The notes under the pieces: model-generated
Seen by the model: only the letters and a program-made list of their open reading frames with translations
The model's database searches: none
Told to the model about the DNA's origin: nothing
Position numbers and translations under genes: made by a program
Source of the DNA: Hyphomonadaceae bacterium
GTDB taxonomy: Bacteria; Pseudomonadota; Alphaproteobacteria; Caulobacterales; Aquidulcibacteraceae
Direction: 5' to 3'
Length of the DNA: 16,835 nt
Assembly: GCA_016791325.1 (NCBI GenBank)
Contig: JAEUMU010000218.1
Coordinates: 1-16,835, forward strand
Shown here: positions 13,686 to 16,835 of the stretch, one piece after another
Layout of the letters: each line of letters opens with the position of its first letter
Numbering within the stretch: position 1 is the first letter of the stretch

Positions 13686-15067
13686 GCGCACGCATCCTGC
13701 TGGCCGATGACGATTCCTCGCTGCGTTTCGTGCTGTCGCAGGCGCTCGGCAAGGAAGGCTACGCCGTTCGCGCCACCGGAAACGTGGCGACGCTGTCCAA
13801 ATGGGTGCGCGACGGCGAAGGCGATCTTGTTCTCAGCGACGTTTATATGGGCGACGAGTGCGTGTTTGACGCGCTTCCGGCCATGCGCGCGGCGCGGCCC
13901 AACCTTCCGGTCATCGTTATGAGCGCTCAATCCACGGTCGCCACGGCGCTCTCCGCGGCCGGCGCCGGCGCCTACGATTACATGCCCAAGCCGTTCGATC
14001 TGGATGAGTTGATGGCGGCGGTGAAGCGTGCGCTTTCCGGCGGTCCGGACGCTAAAGCGCGCGCGCAAGCCAGCAAGGCCGAAAAGGAAGAGCGCCTACC
14101 CCTGATCGGCCGTTCGCCAGTTATGCAGGAGGTCTATCGCACCATGGCGCGCGTCGCCGGCACCGATCTGACGGTGCTGGTTGAAGGCGAAAGCGGCGCC
14201 GGCAAGGAGCGCGTTGCGCGCGCCATTCATGACCACAGCCGCCGTGGCGCCAACCCATTTGTCGCGCTGAGCCTGGCCGGTCTCAGCGTGGCGCAGCTGG
14301 AACGCGACCTGTTTGGGCCTGACGGTGCGTTGACGAAGGCGCGCGGCGGCTCGCTCTTCCTCGAGGACGTTGATGAGCTGCCCAGCGAAGCTCAGACGCG
14401 CCTGGCCGGCCTGCTCCACGCTGAAGAGCCCACCGCACGTCCAAACGTGCGCTTGATCGCCGCCTCGCAAAGAAACTTGAGCGCGATGGTGCGCCAGGGC
14501 TCGTTCCGGCGCGACCTATTCTACCTGTTAAACGTTGTGTCGATCCGCCTGCCCCCATTGCGCGAGAGGCTGGACGATGTGGGCGATCTGGCGCGCGCCT
14601 TCCTTGTGCGCGCGCGGCGTGAGGGCTTGCCGGAAAAGACGCTCGATAGCTCTGCTGTTGAACGGCTGAAGCGTTACGATTTTCCCGGCAATGTGCGCGA
14701 ACTGGAAAACTTGCTCCGCCGTTCGGCGGCGCTCTCGCCAGCCTCCGTGATAACGGCAGGGGATATCGAGGCGGAACTGGTCGGTGCGGCGGCGGCCAGC
14801 GCCGAAGACGAAGCTGTGGCCGCCGATAGCTTTGAGGATGCTGTCAGCCGGCGGCTCGCATCGGAGTTTGCCGCCGCTGGATCAGACCTCCCGTCGCCGG
14901 GGCTCTATGACCGGCTGCTGAACGAGGTTGAAAGGCCCCTCATCATCCGTACTTTGGAGGCCACGCGGGGCAATCAAATCCGGGCTGCCGCCATTCTCGG
15001 CATCAACCGAAACACCCTGCGGAAGAAGATCCAGACCTTAGGCATCCGAACTGGGCGCAGTGATTGA
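13682..15067 (+). CDS. ntrC: Nitrogen regulator NtrC with defective sigma-54 contact loop
   Basis: A 461-residue response regulator in the standard order. The receiver (1-120) has Asp9-Asp10-Asp11, phospho-acceptor Asp53, Ser81 and Lys103. The AAA+ domain (about 140-365) has Walker A GESGAGKE at 169-176. The Fis-type HTH (about 408-458) reads NQIRAAAILGINRNTLRKK. The AAA+ domain is unusual. The GAFTGA loop is reduced to GALTKA (215-220), and about 11 residues normally following it are missing before GGSLFLED. The Walker B acids read Glu228-Asp229 instead of Asp-Glu. The Arg usually in YRLNV is Leu282 (FYLLNVV). Rhodobacter capsulatus NtrC is the documented case of an NtrC lacking GAFTGA that acts with the housekeeping sigma factor. 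By analogy this one probably binds DNA without remodelling sigma-54 polymerase. It is coupled to ntrB and followed by ntrY. Confidence 0.93.
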   Translation: MSARILLADDDSSLRFVLSQALGKEGYAVRATGNVATLSKWVRDGEGDLVLSDVYMGDECVFDALPAMRAARPNLPVIVMSAQSTVATALSAAGAGAYDYMPKPFDLDELMAAVKRALSGGPDAKARAQASKAEKEERLPLIGRSPVMQEVYRTMARVAGTDLTVLVEGESGAGKERVARAIHDHSRRGANPFVALSLAGLSVAQLERDLFGPDGALTKARGGSLFLEDVDELPSEAQTRLAGLLHAEEPTARPNVRLIAASQRNLSAMVRQGSFRRDLFYLLNVVSIRLPPLRERLDDVGDLARAFLVRARREGLPEKTLDSSAVERLKRYDFPGNVRELENLLRRSAALSPASVITAGDIEAELVGAAAASAEDEAVAADSFEDAVSRRLASEFAAAGSDLPSPGLYDRLLNEVERPLIIRTLEATRGNQIRAAAILGINRNTLRKKIQTLGIRTGRSD

Positions 15068-15091
15068 CGCCAGCGTGATATTGCGCCAACA

Positions 15092-15115
15092 CCATGTTGC
15101 CTTCCAGCAACATGG
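15092..15115. promoter_or_regulatory. Perfect hairpin in the ntrC-ntrY intergenic region
   Basis: CCATGTTGC (15092-15100) pairs exactly with GCAACATGG (15107-15115) around a 6-base loop. It occupies the middle of the 60-base gap after the ntrC stop. There is no T tract (GATCCCCCC follows), so it is not a clear intrinsic terminator. It could be an operator, an mRNA stability element or a weak attenuator that lowers ntrY relative to ntrBC. Confidence 0.55.
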
Positions 15116-15127
15116 GATCCCCCCGCC

Positions 15128-15139
15128 GTGGTGCACCAC
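15128..15139. promoter_or_regulatory. 12-bp palindrome covering the ntrY start codons
   Basis: GTGGTGCACCAC is a perfect palindrome whose first six bases are the two candidate GTG start codons of ntrY. It contains GGTGCA and TGCACC, the two half-sites of the enteric NtrC consensus, but overlapped and inverted relative to the normal spaced site. A protein-binding role is therefore speculative. Confidence 0.4.
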
Positions 15140-16835
15140 GTCGCTCTGAGCGACCCAACGCAGACCGCGCCGGTGCTGAGCGACCGGCCCCACGGCCGCA
15201 GCGCCATCACGTTTGCGGCTGGTTACGCGTTGGCGGCCCTGCTGACGGCGGTGTCCATCGTCGTGCTGGTCACGGGCGAAGGCCTGACAGGGGAGGCCAT
15301 CCCCTATGTGCAGGTCATGCTGGCGGCGAGCCTGGTTCTTTCCGCAGGGCTAATCGGCATTCTCGCCCATCGGGTTCTACGCATTGCCCGTGCTTGGCGC
15401 CTGGCCGCCACCGGCGCGCGGCTGCACGTGCGCTTTGTCACCATGTTCAGCCTCGCCGCGTTGGCGCCGGCTGTTTTCGTGGCCGCCTTTCTTGGCTTCA
15501 CGTTTAGCCAAGGTGTCGAACGCTGGTTTAGTGCGCGCATCGCCACCAGCATCGAAAACGCCGCGGATGTCGGCCGCGCTTATGTCGATCTCGCCTCGGG
15601 TGACCTCAGCGGCGAGGTGCTGGCAATGGCGGAGGATTTGAACCTCGCCGTACGAGGACTCACCGAAGATCCAGAGCGATACCGCGCGTTCCTCGCCGCT
15701 CAGGCCCAGGCGCGCGCGTTGGCCTCGGCATACGTCATTCGCCGTGATGGCGATGTGCTGGCGCGCGCGGAAGGCCAGGAAGCGCGCGGCTATGAACGTC
15801 CTTCCGCCGAAGCCTTCGCCACTGCCGATCAAGGCTCGGTGTCGATCCGCTTCGATCAGGACGACGACCGCGTGGTCGCCGTGTTCGGCTTGTCCGCTTA
15901 TCAAGGCGCCTATCTTGTCGCGACGCGCGCCGTTGCACCCGGCGTCGTCACACAGTTGCGTCAGTTCGATCAGGCGTTGGTTGAGTATCGGACTGCGCGG
16001 GCGGCGCAATCATCACTGCGCACGCTGTTCAGCCTAGCCTATTTCTCGACCGCCTTGCTGGTGCTGCTTGGCGCTGTGTGGCTTGGGCTCTCCAGCGCCA
16101 CTCGCATCGCCGAGCCGATCGGGCGTTTGGCGGACGCCGCCCGCCGCGTCGCCGCCGGCGACCTGAAGGCGCGCGTCTCCACCGGCGATGAGCGCGACGA
16201 GGTTGACGCGCTCGCCTCCGCGTTCAACCGGATGACCGCGCAGCTCGAAACACAACGCCGCGATCTCGTCGCCGCGCAGGAGCAGTCAGAGAGCCGCCGC
16301 CGCTTCCTGGAGACGGTTCTCGGCGGTGTCAGCGCCGGCGTGATCGGTCTCGACCGCGATGGGCGCATTAGCGCCGCAAATCGCTCCGCCGCTCTGCTGC
16401 TCGGCTTCGACGAGGGCGATCTCGTCGGCCGGCGCCTGATGGACGCCGTGCCGGAATTCGCGGAACTGCTGAACCAACCCGCGCCGCAAGCCGAAACGCC
16501 CGCGCAGCGCATCGACATCGTGCGCGAAGGTCAGTCGACCAATCTCTCCGTGCGCATGGGCCCCGACGCCGAAGGCGGTCTAGTGCTCACCTTCGACGAC
16601 ATGACCAAGCTGATCTCCGCGCAGCGCCAAGAAGCGTGGAAGGATGTCGCCCGGCGCATCGCGCACGAAATCAAGAACCCCCTGACGCCAATTCAACTTT
16701 CCGCCGAACGTCTGCGGCGAAAGTATTCCGACGAGATCAAGTCCGACCAGGAAACCTTCCAGCGCTGCACCGACACCAGTCTGCGTCAGGTCGCCGATAT
16801 TGGGCGTATGGTCGATGAATTCTCCGCTTTCGCAC
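15128..16835 (+). CDS. ntrY: Transmembrane sensor histidine kinase NtrY, partial (3' end outside window)
   Basis: The visible 569 residues match NtrY. There are four membrane helices (about 26-50, 58-83, 101-126, 298-322) and a large extracytoplasmic region between helices 3 and 4. HAMP lies at about 323-376 (RIAEPIGRLADAARRVAAGD), PAS at about 388-495 (RFLETVLGGVSAGVIGLDRDGRI), and a HisKA start RRIAHEIKNPLTPIQLS with His513. The ATPase domain is cut by the window end. NtrY with NtrX responds to nitrogen and, in Brucella and relatives, to redox state; ntrX is expected just downstream. The start is uncertain. GTG at 15128 or 15131 is the only plausible codon before helix 1, no Shine-Dalgarno is visible, and the frame is open back to the ntrC stop in the same phase. 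It lies 60 bases after ntrC, so probably in the same operon. Confidence 0.92.
   Translation, partial: MVHHVALSDPTQTAPVLSDRPHGRSAITFAAGYALAALLTAVSIVVLVTGEGLTGEAIPYVQVMLAASLVLSAGLIGILAHRVLRIARAWRLAATGARLHVRFVTMFSLAALAPAVFVAAFLGFTFSQGVERWFSARIATSIENAADVGRAYVDLASGDLSGEVLAMAEDLNLAVRGLTEDPERYRAFLAAQAQARALASAYVIRRDGDVLARAEGQEARGYERPSAEAFATADQGSVSIRFDQDDDRVVAVFGLSAYQGAYLVATRAVAPGVVTQLRQFDQALVEYRTARAAQSSLRTLFSLAYFSTALLVLLGAVWLGLSSATRIAEPIGRLADAARRVAAGDLKARVSTGDERDEVDALASAFNRMTAQLETQRRDLVAAQEQSESRRRFLETVLGGVSAGVIGLDRDGRISAANRSAALLLGFDEGDLVGRRLMDAVPEFAELLNQPAPQAETPAQRIDIVREGQSTNLSVRMGPDAEGGLVLTFDDMTKLISAQRQEAWKDVARRIAHEIKNPLTPIQLSAERLRRKYSDEIKSDQETFQRCTDTSLRQVADIGRMVDEFSAFA

Noticed and set aside
15094..15507. 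ATG-initiated frame at the start of the ntrY region
   Set aside because: It is in a different phase from ntrY; the ntrY frame has membrane helices, HAMP, PAS and HisKA, and this product is Arg/Pro-rich noise.

Overview
The window is a GC-rich, gene-dense stretch of bacterial chromosome. Gene content and order point to an alphaproteobacterium, probably near Caulobacterales/Hyphomonadaceae: a pyruvate dehydrogenase E2 end, lpdA, lipA and a RatA/COQ10-like gene close together, a fused ispDF, and ntrB-ntrC-ntrY in a row. The taxonomic call is inference from gene content only. I saw no rRNA, tRNA, CRISPR array, insertion sequence or phage gene, and no gene-free stretch over 300 bases.

Layout. (1) Bases 2-4866 hold the 3' end of pdhC, a small orphan ORF, an exported D-Ala-D-Ala dipeptidase (-), a four-helix membrane protein (+), an atypical response regulator (-), a MarC-family membrane protein (+) and lpdA (+). 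(2) Bases 4885-8068 hold a stand-alone acyl-ACP/acyl-CoA synthetase (-), lipA and a RatA/COQ10-like START protein (+, 1-base overlap). Together with pdhC and lpdA this is a lipoate and 2-oxoacid dehydrogenase neighbourhood with unrelated genes interspersed. (3) Bases 8065-12451 hold a CinA C-terminal/PncC amidohydrolase (-), a large membrane protein fused to a spermidine-synthase-like domain (+), and bifunctional ispDF (-). (4) Bases 12500-16835 hold the nitrogen two-component cluster: a leader with a hairpin and a 19-codon ORF, ntrB, ntrC (4-base overlap) and ntrY, cut by the window end.

How the genes work together. PdhC and LpdA are the E2 and E3 of pyruvate dehydrogenase, and LipA makes the lipoyl group E2 carries. 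The acyl-ACP synthetase between lpdA and lipA could in principle supply acyl-ACP, but that link is inference. NtrB/NtrC and NtrY (with NtrX expected just outside) sense nitrogen and possibly redox state.

Most unusual points. NtrC has a degenerate GAFTGA loop with a deletion after it, a reversed Walker B acid pair and a lost arginine-finger position, so it probably does not drive sigma-54 in the usual way. The lpdA start codon lies inside a 9-bp hairpin, and the ntrY start codons lie inside a perfect 12-bp palindrome. ntrB is preceded by a short ORF with a strong Shine-Dalgarno sequence that overlaps its GTG start. The orphan response regulator lacks the conserved switch Thr/Ser and Lys. A 24-bp perfect palindrome and a 35-base tail-to-tail overlap lie where the spermidine-synthase-like gene meets ispDF.
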